Below, piece by piece: positions 23,591 to 31,831 of a stretch of 52,693 bases of DNA (positions are counted from its first letter, which is position 1; the number at the start of each line of letters is the position of its first letter). The stretch is taken from the NCBI GenBank assembly GCA_947625335.1, contig CANQNY010000004.1, forward strand, positions 1 to 52,693, given 5' to 3'. Both the position numbers and the translations under genes were made by a program. This DNA comes from an uncultured Clostridia bacterium (GTDB taxonomy: Bacteria; Bacillota; Clostridia; Oscillospirales; Ruminococcaceae). The notes under the pieces were generated by a model. That model had not been told where the DNA came from, searched no databases, and saw nothing but the letters and a program-made list of their open reading frames with translations.

Positions 23591-24042
23591 TTATTCCTCG
23601 CTTTCAGCGCGCGCTCTATCTCGCGCCCCGCGTCACGCACGCGGCTGTCCTCGCGCTTGTCGTGGAGCTTTTTGCCCTTGCAAAGTCCTACCTGAACCTT
23701 AACCTTGCTGTCCTTGAAATACATCGACACGGGAATAAGCGTAAATCCGCCCTGTTTCACCTGCCCGTACAGTTTCATTATCTCTTTTTTGTGCAGCAGC
23801 AGCTTTCTCGGGCGATACGGGTCGCGGTTGAAGATATTCCCCTTTTCGTAGGGCGCGATGTGCATTCCGCGAACGAACGCCTCGCCGCCGTCAATGGATA
23901 TCCACGAATCTTTAAGATTCACGCCGCCTTGCCGAATGGACTTGACTTCCGTGCCGAAAAGCTCGATACCCGCCTCATAGCTTTCTATTATGAAATATTC
24001 GTGCCGAACCTGTCGGTTTTCGGTAATTGTCTTTGTGTTCAT
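23587..24042 (-). CDS. smpB: SsrA-binding protein SmpB
   Basis: A 151-aa protein, the normal family length, starting at ATG 24042 behind GGGGAG; the track ORF extends to a TTG without support. Conserved blocks: NRQVRHEYFIIESYEAGIELFGTEVKSIR, LKDSWISI, MHIAPYEKGN, KREDSRVRDAGREIERALK (basic C-terminal tail). It delivers tmRNA to stalled ribosomes for trans-translation. It sits between a dockerin protein gene and a lipoprotein gene. Confidence 0.97.
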   Translation of the reverse strand: MNTKTITENRQVRHEYFIIESYEAGIELFGTEVKSIRQGGVNLKDSWISIDGGEAFVRGMHIAPYEKGNIFNRDPYRPRKLLLHKKEIMKLYGQVKQGGFTLIPVSMYFKDSKVKVQVGLCKGKKLHDKREDSRVRDAGREIERALKARNK

Positions 24043-24074
24043 ATTCTCCCCTTTATGCGCGTGCAATTCGGCAA

Positions 24075-26171
24075 TCAGCCGTTTACTATCGCCTGTATGA
24101 TCATTGATGTATCGAAAGCGTTAACCCTGCCGTTGCCGTCAATATCTCCGCAAAGGACAGCGTCCTCGGTAATATTCTCTTCTACAATATAATTCGCAAG
24201 CTGCGACGCGTCTTTCACATTTATCCTGCCGTTGTTGTCAATATCTCCCATAACGACAATGGTAAACTTCTCCCCGCCTGTGACGTTTACGGTCATTCCC
24301 GTAGTGACATACGACGAATCGGAAACCGCCGCGCCGTTCGTATTCTTTATTTCGGAATATTTGCCATAGGTAAGCTTGTTTTTAAAGCCGGCGGCTGTAT
24401 AACCCGTTGATAGCGGCACAACAACGCGTTTTGCCTCGCTGTCGACCTGAAATTCATCAGAGGACATAACAAGATTTTTCAAGGTCTTGCATATGTAGTA
24501 CACGCCGCCCTCGGACAAAGAAAAGCTTACGGTTTTGTCTTTTATTTCCGCCTCGCTTGTGAGAACGCCTTTCTTCGCCGCGCCGTCCCACTTGTAAAGG
24601 TAATATTTCCCATCAGTAAAACCATCGGGAGCAGGGTTTAGCGTAAGAGTTGCATTACCGGGGAACGCTCCCGTCTGCGCTGTCGAAAACAGGATATAAC
24701 TACCCGCGCTGCCCGCGTCTACCATAATATCGGGCTCGGCGGCATCGGTATCTTTTACTTCGGGGGTGAAATCCGCGGGCGCGGTAATATTTTTCCCCGA
24801 AAATGTCCATTTATACTTAATACCGTTTTGAGTTATGCCCTCGTAGGTATTGGAAACATTCAGTCCGTAAATCCCCTCGAAATCGCTTTTCGGGACTTTA
24901 TCGGGCACTTTAAGCGAAGTTGAGACCAGTCCCGCAAGCGCGCTTTGAAAACGCTTGATAGCCGTTTCCGCCTGCGGTATGGTGACGTTTTTGCTGTCCT
25001 TTTGCAAAGCGTTCAACTCGTCCAAAGCGGACTTAAAATCAGCATAGGACTTTACGGTGTAATCCGCCTCGGGATAATTTTTGCTGTCGTCAATATACGC
25101 CTTTACGACGCCCATAAGCTCCGTTCCCGCAACTTCTTCAAGCCGCCTGCGGGCGCGGTTAAGCTGGTCAAACGCGCTTTTGTAAATATCAAAATCGCTT
25201 GTCCCGGAATTGTAGACCGCCTGTGCGACTTTTTTCGCGTTTTCGTAATTCTTTTTGGAACTGTCGGTGTAGGCGTTTGTGCTTATTGCCTCGTTTATCA
25301 AAGAACCCAACAGCATTTTGACTGACGAAAGATCCGTTCCGTTCATAAGATACACCTGAACCGCCGTATCTGCAAAGTCCCCCAGAGATACGGGAATTTC
25401 CACAATGGTGCTGTCGGGGCTTGTGTAGACGATAGTGTCGCTGTTTTCGTCATCCAGTCCCGCAAGCCTCTTAAATTCGGTAAGATCCGCCGTGATAAGA
25501 TCTTCGTCAAACTCTTCAAGCCAAACTTCCGGGATCTCGCTGTCGTCGCCGAAGCGCACGGAGTCAATTATCCCAAGCTCGAATTCTTCAAGATCGATGC
25601 TGTCGCCGTCGGAGAAATAATATGCGGAGTCCAGCACCTTTATAGTTCTCTGATCGTAGCCTTTAATGAAATTTTCGGAAAGACGCTTTGTCGAGGCGTC
25701 GCTTGAAACCACCCAACTCGGAACAGCGGTGAGAAAATTCCCGCTTAAGTCTATCGTGCGAAGTTTTGTGAGCTGATCCATTTCAAGATCGCGCACATCG
25801 TCGTTTGTAAGGTAATTGTCCGAAAGGTCAAGGACAGTAAGTCCGGTCATATACTTGATAATGTCATCGGGCAGGGAAGTAAGCCCCGCACCGCTTAAGT
25901 TAAGGGAAGTCCTTGCCGCAAGGGTCTTGTATGTAACTTTTGAAAGATCACTGCCGAACGCCGATTTTACAAGTTTTTCATACTTGTCGGGGTCTTCTGA
26001 ATGAGTACGAAAACCCCAGTCGTCTTCATCAAGGTGTTCGCTAAGGTCATGGCGTCCGTCGAAAGTTTCATCTTTTTCTGCGGCAAAGACATGCAGCGCC
26101 GTCGGCGGTACAGCCACCAGCGCGATCGTTCCTGCCGTGATAAGTGAAAGTATATTTTTGCAGAATTTCAT
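24075..26171 (-). CDS. Secreted leucine-rich repeat protein with C-terminal dockerin
   Basis: A 698-aa protein. A signal peptide ends at about residue 30 (HVFAAEKD). A short leucine-rich repeat array spans about 90-165 (LNLSGAGLTSLPDDI, LTVLDLSDNYL, LRTIDLSGNFL). Helical FIVAR-like segments cover about 290-420 (NYENAKKVAQAV, YADFKSALDELNALQK). Beta domains follow. The type I dockerin at about 635-698 has two calcium-binding repeats, GDIDNNGRINVKDASQLANYI and GDIDGNGRVNAFDTSMIIQAI. Dockerins bind cohesins, so the protein is probably docked on a scaffoldin or surface complex. LRR plus dockerin suggests a binding or structural rather than catalytic role. Confidence 0.9.
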   Translation of the reverse strand: MKFCKNILSLITAGTIALVAVPPTALHVFAAEKDETFDGRHDLSEHLDEDDWGFRTHSEDPDKYEKLVKSAFGSDLSKVTYKTLAARTSLNLSGAGLTSLPDDIIKYMTGLTVLDLSDNYLTNDDVRDLEMDQLTKLRTIDLSGNFLTAVPSWVVSSDASTKRLSENFIKGYDQRTIKVLDSAYYFSDGDSIDLEEFELGIIDSVRFGDDSEIPEVWLEEFDEDLITADLTEFKRLAGLDDENSDTIVYTSPDSTIVEIPVSLGDFADTAVQVYLMNGTDLSSVKMLLGSLINEAISTNAYTDSSKKNYENAKKVAQAVYNSGTSDFDIYKSAFDQLNRARRRLEEVAGTELMGVVKAYIDDSKNYPEADYTVKSYADFKSALDELNALQKDSKNVTIPQAETAIKRFQSALAGLVSTSLKVPDKVPKSDFEGIYGLNVSNTYEGITQNGIKYKWTFSGKNITAPADFTPEVKDTDAAEPDIMVDAGSAGSYILFSTAQTGAFPGNATLTLNPAPDGFTDGKYYLYKWDGAAKKGVLTSEAEIKDKTVSFSLSEGGVYYICKTLKNLVMSSDEFQVDSEAKRVVVPLSTGYTAAGFKNKLTYGKYSEIKNTNGAAVSDSSYVTTGMTVNVTGGEKFTIVVMGDIDNNGRINVKDASQLANYIVEENITEDAVLCGDIDGNGRVNAFDTSMIIQAIVNG

Positions 26172-26211
26172 AAATATAACCCCTTTATATCAAAAAAGTT
26201 CCCGTATTGTA

Positions 26212-26240
26212 ATTATAACACATTTCTCCGATTTTTACAA
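26212..26240 (-). promoter_or_regulatory. Promoter of the dockerin protein gene
   Basis: On the minus strand, TTGTAA (26240-26235), 17-bp spacer, TATAAT (26217-26212). It diverges from the receiver-gene promoter 9 bp away. Confidence 0.7.
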
Positions 26241-26248
26241 GAGGTAAC

Positions 26249-26277
26249 TTGACATTTTTTGAAAAGTGTGGTATAAT
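26249..26277 (+). promoter_or_regulatory. Promoter of the receiver-domain gene
   Basis: TTGACA (26249-26254), 17-bp spacer ending AGTGTGG, TATAAT (26272-26277), with extended -10. Confidence 0.85.
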
Positions 26278-26329
26278 TATAATATTGTTAAGAGGTCCTG
26301 CGGCTGTGACGCTCTTTAGGAGGCAAATT

Positions 26330-26773
26330 ATGGAAAAGAATACCATTCTTATCGTAGATGATTTTGAGTTCAACCGCGCTATTCTGCGCGATTTGTTCCC
26401 TGATTACAATATAATGGAGGCTGAAAACGGGTTTAAGGGCATTGAGGAATACGAAAAGCACAAAGACGAAATCTGCGCGGTTTTGTCGGATCTTATGATG
26501 CCCGTTATGGACGGGTTCGGGCTTCTCGACTATTTTCACAAAAACAAGTATTCCGAGAAAGTTCCCGTGTTTATCATAAGCGCGGATTCCTCGAACAAGG
26601 CTCTTGCGAAGGCTTATGATATGGGCGCGCAGGATATGATTTCAAAGCCGTTTAATGTGAAATTCGTTCATAGAAGGATACAGAATATTATCGAGCTGTT
26701 CCGCTTGCGCGAAATCGTGAACAATTCTCTCGACGACGATGAATCGTTTATGGGAGAAGACCTTGACAAATAA
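26330..26773 (+). CDS. Stand-alone response-regulator receiver protein
   Basis: A 147-aa protein starting at ATG 26330 behind AGGAGG. The CheY fold is clear: ILIVDD acidic pair at residues 6-11, phospho-acceptor Asp in LSDLMMPVMDG near 58, a Ser in ISADSS near 85 and Lys in SKPFN near 107. The C-terminus is a short acidic helix with no output domain. The sequence is closest in style to receivers of HD-GYP (RpfG-type) regulators, so it could act with the HD-GYP proteins encoded elsewhere in the window; that is inference. Confidence 0.92.
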   Translation: MEKNTILIVDDFEFNRAILRDLFPDYNIMEAENGFKGIEEYEKHKDEICAVLSDLMMPVMDGFGLLDYFHKNKYSEKVPVFIISADSSNKALAKAYDMGAQDMISKPFNVKFVHRRIQNIIELFRLREIVNNSLDDDESFMGEDLDK

Positions 26774-26804
26774 TCGGCTCAGTCAGAAAAACTGTGCAAT
26801 ATTG

Positions 26805-26835
26805 CAAAAAACGCGTGTTTATTGCGCGTTTTTTT
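26805..26835 (+). terminator. Terminator of the receiver gene
   Basis: AAAACGCG (26808-26815) pairs with CGCGTTTT (26825-26832), 9-nt loop, continuing TTT. Confidence 0.75.
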
Positions 26836-26848
26836 GTGTTTTCGACGA

Positions 26849-26884
26849 TTTTTTGCAAGTTTTCAAAAAAACACTTGCAAAAAA
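26849..26884. promoter_or_regulatory. Perfect 12-bp inverted repeat over a -35 box
   Basis: TTTTTTGCAAGT (26849-26860) is the exact complement of ACTTGCAAAAAA (26873-26884), 12 nt apart. The right arm contains the -35 of the aminotransferase promoter, so a dimeric repressor bound here would block it. Confidence 0.5.
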
Positions 26885-26903
26885 CACTCGGCTGTGATAT
26901 AAT
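26875..26903 (+). promoter_or_regulatory. Promoter of the aspartate aminotransferase-like gene
   Basis: TTGCAA (26875-26880), 17-bp spacer, TATAAT (26898-26903). Confidence 0.75.
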
Positions 26904-26948
26904 AACAAAGGTATGCGGTTTTCCGTCAATATTTATTTGAAAGGATAA

Positions 26949-28229
26949 ATGTCAATGTTATACAGCGAAATGAACAAAGAACAGCTTGCCGCGGAAAAAC
27001 AGACCGTTGAAAAGCTGTACGAGGAACTGAAGTCCAAGGGTATGAAACTCACGATGGCAAGGGGAATTCCCGCGCCCGAACAGCTTGATTTGTCGATAAA
27101 TATGCTCCTGCACTGCCTTGACGGCGACTGCACGTCGAAAAGCGGCGCGGATTGTCGCTCCTACGGCGTGCTGGACGGTATTCCCGAGGCAAAGGAGCTT
27201 TTTATGGATATGCTGGGCGTGTCCGCTAATGAAGTTATCGTCGGGGGAAACTCGTCGCTGCAGATGATGTACGACACCATTATCAGAGCGTTGCAGCTTG
27301 GCGTTTACGGCAGCGAAAAGCCGTGGTGCAAGTACGACAGCGTGAAGTTTATCTGCCCCGCGCCGGGTTATGACCGCCATTTTGCGATGTGCGAGGCGTT
27401 GGGGATTGAGATGATAACCGTTGAGTACAAGGACGACGGTCCCGACATGGACGAGGTAGAGCGCATTGCGGCGTCGGACGAGACGGTAAAGGGCATCTGG
27501 TGCGTGCCGATGTATTCCAACCCCACGGGAATTACATATTCCGACGAGGTTGTGCGCCGTCTGGCGAATATGAAACCCGCCGCGAAAGATTTCCGCATAT
27601 TCTGGGACAACGCCTACTGCGTTCACCATCTTTCCGACGACCACGATACCCTGCTCAACATAATCGAAGAGTGCAAAAAAGCGGGAAATCCCGATATGGT
27701 TTTCGAGTTTTCGTCAACGTCGAAAATCTCGTTCCCCGGCGGCGGTCTTGCGGTAATCTGCGCGTCCGAAAACAACATCAACTTTATTAAAAAGCAGATG
27801 GCTTTCCAGACTATCGGCTTTGACAAGCTCAACCAACTCCGTCACGCGAAGTTTTTCAAGAACTACGACGGCATTGTAAAGCATATGAAAGCTCACGCGG
27901 CGATTATAAAGCCGAAATTCGATCTGGTGGAATATATGCTTGAAAAGGAACTCCAGCCGCTCGGAATAGGCAAATGGACTCACCCCAAGGGCGGGTATTT
28001 CATCTCGTTCAACGCGCCCGATGGCTGTGCGAAACGCGTAGTCGAGCTCGCGAAAGAGGCGGGAGTCGTCCTCACCGACGCGGGAGCGACGTACCCCTAC
28101 AAGCGCGACCCGCACGACAGCAATATCCGCATTGCGCCGACATATCCGTCTGTCGCGGACCTTCGCCGCGCTATGGAGCTGTTTTGCGTGTGCGTAAGGC
28201 TTGCCGCACTGGAAAAGCTTTCGGCGTAA
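26949..28229 (+). CDS. PLP-dependent aminotransferase, type Ic aspartate aminotransferase-like
   Basis: A 426-aa enzyme (424 aa if ATG 26955, better spaced from AAAGGA, is used). Motifs: CRSYGVLDGIPEAK, VGGNSSLQMMYDTI (cofactor phosphate), CPAPGYDRHFAMCEALGIEM, CVPMYSNPTGITYSDE, WDNAYCVHHL (Asp on pyridine N), and FSSTSKISFPGGG with the Schiff-base Lys. This is the aminotransferase family once labelled MocR-like, whose characterised actinobacterial members are aspartate aminotransferases. It probably links aspartate and oxaloacetate. It is monocistronic, with its own promoter and terminator. Confidence 0.92.
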   Translation: MSMLYSEMNKEQLAAEKQTVEKLYEELKSKGMKLTMARGIPAPEQLDLSINMLLHCLDGDCTSKSGADCRSYGVLDGIPEAKELFMDMLGVSANEVIVGGNSSLQMMYDTIIRALQLGVYGSEKPWCKYDSVKFICPAPGYDRHFAMCEALGIEMITVEYKDDGPDMDEVERIAASDETVKGIWCVPMYSNPTGITYSDEVVRRLANMKPAAKDFRIFWDNAYCVHHLSDDHDTLLNIIEECKKAGNPDMVFEFSSTSKISFPGGGLAVICASENNINFIKKQMAFQTIGFDKLNQLRHAKFFKNYDGIVKHMKAHAAIIKPKFDLVEYMLEKELQPLGIGKWTHPKGGYFISFNAPDGCAKRVVELAKEAGVVLTDAGATYPYKRDPHDSNIRIAPTYPSVADLRRAMELFCVCVRLAALEKLSA

Positions 28230-28246
28230 GAAATATTTACAAAACA

Positions 28247-28276
28247 AAAGAACGTCCGATCGGACGTTCTTTTTTG
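28247..28276 (+). terminator. Terminator of the aminotransferase gene
   Basis: Perfect palindromic stem AGAACGTCCGA/TCGGACGTTCT (28249-28270), preceded by AAA and followed by TTTTTG. Confidence 0.92.
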
Positions 28277-28284
28277 TTATCTAA

Positions 28285-28413
28285 TTATGCGCCAAGCCTT
28301 GACACTATCGTCAAAACGATTATAAGCGCAGCGGTAATCCCGCATATTACCCAGTTTCGCGCGATGGTGCGCTCTAATCGCTTATCGGGCTTTTTATCAA
28401 ATCGCTTTGCCAT
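28285..28413 (-). CDS. Small single-span membrane protein, 42 aa
   Basis: Too short for the ORF track. ATG 28413 follows GAGGGTGA that overlaps the stop of the transglutaminase gene, 10 nt away. The protein has a basic N-terminus (MAKRFDKKPDKRLERTIARN) and one hydrophobic helix (WVICGITAALIIVLTIV), ending RLGA. The positive-inside rule puts the N-terminus in the cytoplasm. It is probably co-translated with the secreted transglutaminase. I do not know its family. Confidence 0.75.
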   Translation of the reverse strand: MAKRFDKKPDKRLERTIARNWVICGITAALIIVLTIVSRLGA

Positions 28414-28423
28414 AAATTCACCC

Positions 28424-29836
28424 TCAATAATCCTTCGTGGAGCTCGGAATAGCTACGGGATTGTCTATCTGATGATCGTATCTTATTGTGGAAGTGCTTA
28501 CAAGGAAATAATCGTGCCTGCACACCGAACCGCCGCCGACCATGACAGGATCGTCAAACGTCGTATCAACGTGATACCAGTCGTTGCCCATTTTTACCAT
28601 ATTCCACATATGACCGCCGCCGTTTGCCTTGCCGACAACGCAAATGCACTGAAATCCCAGCGACTGCGCCAAATACATAAACGCCTTTGAATATCCCTCG
28701 CACAACGCCTCGCCGTATGCTATAGGACCGTCAGCCTCGCTTTTATAAGCGGGACCGTTTGCGTTATAGTAGGTGTTGTTTACAATCCAGTCGTGTATGT
28801 ACAGCAGCTTTTCATAATCGCTCGTTTTCTTTGACGCCTCGGAAATAATCTTGTCTGCCGTATTAAGGAACGAGGACTTTATTTTCGCGGTCTCGTTTTT
28901 GGTTCTGCCGTACTGGATATTCGCCTCGATAACCTTGGTTTTCTGGCTGGGATAATACGAATAACCATAGCCGCTCCCGAGTTCCAAAAACTGGGGATTA
29001 TCGTAGTCGAAAGCCCAGTAGATCTTGTCAAGCTCATCGGGAGATATACTGAGATCCGCCAGCGACACCTCCGAGCCGACATTTTTCGCAAGGTCGTAAA
29101 TCCTCGCATAAGCCTTTTTCTGAGTGGAATTTAACTGATTATAACCCCATTTTTGAGTGTAATCGTCAAGAATGGAAACAGAAGTCGGAGTTTCGGGCTT
29201 GGTATCAACGGGTTTTGTGGGTTGTGTAGGTTGTGTGGGAACATCGTCTTGAACCGTTCCCGCTATCTCAAATCTTTTAAGAACCGAGCCTGTATTCCAA
29301 CCCGCCTTTACGGCGATCGCCTTGATAAGCGTGGTTCGGCTTATAGTAATGGGCTTGTTCGCGTAAAGCGCGGACGAAGTCGTAGGAGTCGATCCGTCAA
29401 GCGTGTAATACACGCTAACGCCGGACATCGCGCAGTTGAGCGTAACCGTCTTAGTGCCGTCAGAATTATCTTTCGTATGGAAAATCACATTCGGGCGAAG
29501 ATTGTAGGAATATGTAACAGTCGGGCTTTTAACGCCGTTTTTTTCCGCGTAAACCTGAACTTCGGTGTTTTTGACAATATTTACCGTTCCCGTGTATTCG
29601 TGAAATTTTCCGCCGTTTGTGTTGTAATAAAGCTTGGCGGATTTATCCGCAGCGGAAAACGTCACCGGCAGCTTGTTATTGACGTTGTATACTCCGGATT
29701 TAAAATCGGACGTTACAGAAAGAGCCTCGGCAGCATATGCGGTGTTCGCCGCGCCGAAAAGCTGACCCGCGGATGGACTGAACGCTCCCAAAGCAAGCAC
29801 CGCTCCAAGCAGCGCGCTTATAAATCGTTTTTTCAT
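28424..29836 (-). CDS. Secreted transglutaminase-like protein with chitobiase-type domain
   Basis: A 470-aa protein starting at ATG 29836 behind AAAGGAG. A signal peptide ends near ...TAYAAE (about 35). A beta domain follows, then a chitobiase/HEX C-terminal-like domain (about 125-195: VYYTLDGSTPTTSSALYANKPI). A Thr/Pro linker (PTQPTQPTKP) leads to a transglutaminase core (about 330-450). The triad is visible: Cys in ALCEGYSKAF, His in GGGHMWNMV, Asp in WYHVDTTFDDP. Such enzymes cleave or cross-link proteins at the cell surface. The small membrane protein follows directly. Confidence 0.92.
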   Translation of the reverse strand: MKKRFISALLGAVLALGAFSPSAGQLFGAANTAYAAEALSVTSDFKSGVYNVNNKLPVTFSAADKSAKLYYNTNGGKFHEYTGTVNIVKNTEVQVYAEKNGVKSPTVTYSYNLRPNVIFHTKDNSDGTKTVTLNCAMSGVSVYYTLDGSTPTTSSALYANKPITISRTTLIKAIAVKAGWNTGSVLKRFEIAGTVQDDVPTQPTQPTKPVDTKPETPTSVSILDDYTQKWGYNQLNSTQKKAYARIYDLAKNVGSEVSLADLSISPDELDKIYWAFDYDNPQFLELGSGYGYSYYPSQKTKVIEANIQYGRTKNETAKIKSSFLNTADKIISEASKKTSDYEKLLYIHDWIVNNTYYNANGPAYKSEADGPIAYGEALCEGYSKAFMYLAQSLGFQCICVVGKANGGGHMWNMVKMGNDWYHVDTTFDDPVMVGGGSVCRHDYFLVSTSTIRYDHQIDNPVAIPSSTKDY

Positions 29837-29876
29837 AATAAACTCCTTTCGGAAAAGAATTTCCCTTATAATATAA

Positions 29877-29905
29877 ATTATAACAGAAATACAGGAATTT
29901 GTCAA
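29877..29905 (-). promoter_or_regulatory. Promoter of the transglutaminase gene
   Basis: On the minus strand, TTGACA (29905-29900), 17-bp spacer, TATAAT (29882-29877). Confidence 0.85.
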
Positions 29906-29942
29906 CTACAAAATTAAGGCAATAACTCACAAAAAAATGGTA

Positions 29943-29971
29943 TTTACAAAATGAAAAAAATGGTATATAAT
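29943..29971 (+). promoter_or_regulatory. Promoter of the ABC exporter operon
   Basis: TTTACA (29943-29948), 17-bp spacer, TATAAT (29966-29971). It gives a leader of about 90 nt carrying a hairpin. Confidence 0.8.
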
Positions 29972-29980
29972 AAGAATAGG

Positions 29981-30023
29981 CTGCCGACAAGCCTCTTCCT
30001 AGTATTCGGAGCCTTCTCGGCAG
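29981..30023 (+). promoter_or_regulatory. Leader hairpin of the ABC exporter operon
   Basis: CTGCCGA-C-AAG-C-CTC pairs with GAG-C-CTT-C-TCGGCAG: 13 base pairs interrupted by two C/C mismatches, with a 13-nt loop. No T-run follows. It starts about 3 nt after the predicted transcription start, so it caps the mRNA; stabilisation or ligand control are possible. Confidence 0.5.
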
Positions 30024-30070
30024 TCTATTAGAGATAATGAATTTAAAAAGTAAAATAAGGAGGATACAGC

Positions 30071-31831
30071 TTGCTCAAGCTTGCCCGTTATTTGAAAGAA
30101 TTTCTCCCGCATGTGACAATAGGACCCGTTTGCAAGTTTACCGAGGCGGTGTTTGAGCTTATCGTACCGCTGGTAATGGCGGACCTTATCGACGTCGGCA
30201 TAAAAAACGGCGACGCCGCCTATATCAAAAGCCGCGGGCTTATTCTTATCCTGCTTGCGGCGCTGGGACTTACTTTCGCGCTTATTTGCCAATATATGGC
30301 AAGCGCAGCGTCACAAGGCGTGGCAACTCGTCTGCGCGACGATTTGTATCATCATATCAACACGCTGTCCTATAAAGAAATTGACAAAATAGGTTCTGCG
30401 GCAATGGTGACCCGCGTTACAAACGACGTAAACGCCGTGGGTCAGGCGGTCGCGATGCTGATACGCTTAGTGGTTCGCGCCCCGTTTTTGGTCGTGGGAG
30501 CGTCCGTTATGGCGTTGTCGATTTCGCCGCGGCTGTCGCTTATCTTTTTCGGAGCAATGGCGGCGATAGTGGCGGTTATGTTCCCCGTGATGAAGGCGAC
30601 GGTAAAGCTGTTTAAAAAACAGCAGACCGCTCTGGACGGAATTACTCGAATAACCCGCGAAAATCTCTCAGGCGTGCGCGTAGTAAGGGCGTTTTCGCGG
30701 CAGGACTACGAAAAAGAACGCTTTGACGAGGAGGCGGAGCAATACCGCCGTTTTGCCGTGCGGGCGGGGCGGATAAACGCGCTGTTAAATCCCGCGATAT
30801 TCGTCGCGGTAAACGTCGCTTATCTTCTGATAGTCTACTTCGGCGGCAGTTTTGCCGACGGCGGCATTGACGGTCTTACGCAGGGCAGAGTTATCGCTCT
30901 CGTAAACTATATGACGCAGATCTCGCTTGCTTTGGTAGTCGTTGCCAACTTGGTAACTATTTTCACGAAAGCCGCGGCGTCCTCAGCGCGTATAAACGAG
31001 ATTTTCGACCTCAAGCCGTCGATTGAAGGCGGGAAAAGTTCTCCTAAAACGAACTATTCCGCTCCCGCCGTGGAATTTCGCGATGTAAGTTTCAGCTACA
31101 CCGACAACGAAAACGCATTAGAGCATATCTCTTTTACGCTCGGGCGCGGGGAAACGCTCGGCGTTATCGGCGGCACGGGTTCGGGGAAAACGACGCTTGC
31201 AAACCTCCTTTGTCGGTTTTACGACCGCACCGAGGGGGAAATTCTGATAAACGGGGCGGACGTCCGCGATTTTCCGACAAAGGAACTTCGGCGGCTTTGC
31301 GCGGTAGTGCCGCAAAAAGCCGAGCTTATTTCGGGAACGCTTAGGGACAATTTATCCCTCGGTCGGGACGATATTTCGGACGAGGCTATGCAAAACGCGC
31401 TTTGTGCGGCGCAGGCGAAAGAATTTACCGACAATCTTTCGGGCGGGCTGGATTACACAGTTTTGCAGGGAGGGAAGAATTTTTCGGGCGGTCAGAAACA
31501 GCGGCTTACAATCGCGCGGGCTATCGCCCAAAACCCCGAAATTATCATCTTCGACGACAGCGCAAGCGCGCTTGATTACGCGACCGAGGCGACTTTGCGG
31601 GAGGCTTTGAAAGAAATTCCCGCCGCAAAGGTGATAATTTCCCAGCGGGCGAATTCCATTCGTCACGCGGACAAAATTATAGTGCTCGACGACGGAAAGG
31701 CTGTCGGCATCGGAACGCATTTGAGCCTTATCAAAAACTGCACGGTTTACCGGGAAATTTGCCTTACACAGTATTCCGAGGAGGAAATTGCGGCGTGGGA
31801 AAACGAAAATTCTGAGGAGGGCGCGCAATGA
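30071..31831 (+). CDS. ABC exporter half-transporter, degenerate NBD (pair 1)
   Basis: A 586-aa protein with a TTG start 7 nt after AAGGAGG. Six membrane helices (about 1-310) are fused to an ATPase domain (about 335-575). Walker A is GGTGSGKTT, signature FSGGQ, Walker B IIIFDDSASALD: Asp replaces the catalytic Glu. The H-loop reads SQR, with Gln for His. These are the marks of the non-hydrolytic half of heterodimeric type IV exporters (TM287/288, BmrCD-type). Its stop overlaps the next start (ATGA), which encodes the canonical partner. Substrates are probably drugs, peptides or lipids. Confidence 0.93.
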   Translation: MLKLARYLKEFLPHVTIGPVCKFTEAVFELIVPLVMADLIDVGIKNGDAAYIKSRGLILILLAALGLTFALICQYMASAASQGVATRLRDDLYHHINTLSYKEIDKIGSAAMVTRVTNDVNAVGQAVAMLIRLVVRAPFLVVGASVMALSISPRLSLIFFGAMAAIVAVMFPVMKATVKLFKKQQTALDGITRITRENLSGVRVVRAFSRQDYEKERFDEEAEQYRRFAVRAGRINALLNPAIFVAVNVAYLLIVYFGGSFADGGIDGLTQGRVIALVNYMTQISLALVVVANLVTIFTKAAASSARINEIFDLKPSIEGGKSSPKTNYSAPAVEFRDVSFSYTDNENALEHISFTLGRGETLGVIGGTGSGKTTLANLLCRFYDRTEGEILINGADVRDFPTKELRRLCAVVPQKAELISGTLRDNLSLGRDDISDEAMQNALCAAQAKEFTDNLSGGLDYTVLQGGKNFSGGQKQRLTIARAIAQNPEIIIFDDSASALDYATEATLREALKEIPAAKVIISQRANSIRHADKIIVLDDGKAVGIGTHLSLIKNCTVYREICLTQYSEEEIAAWENENSEEGAQ

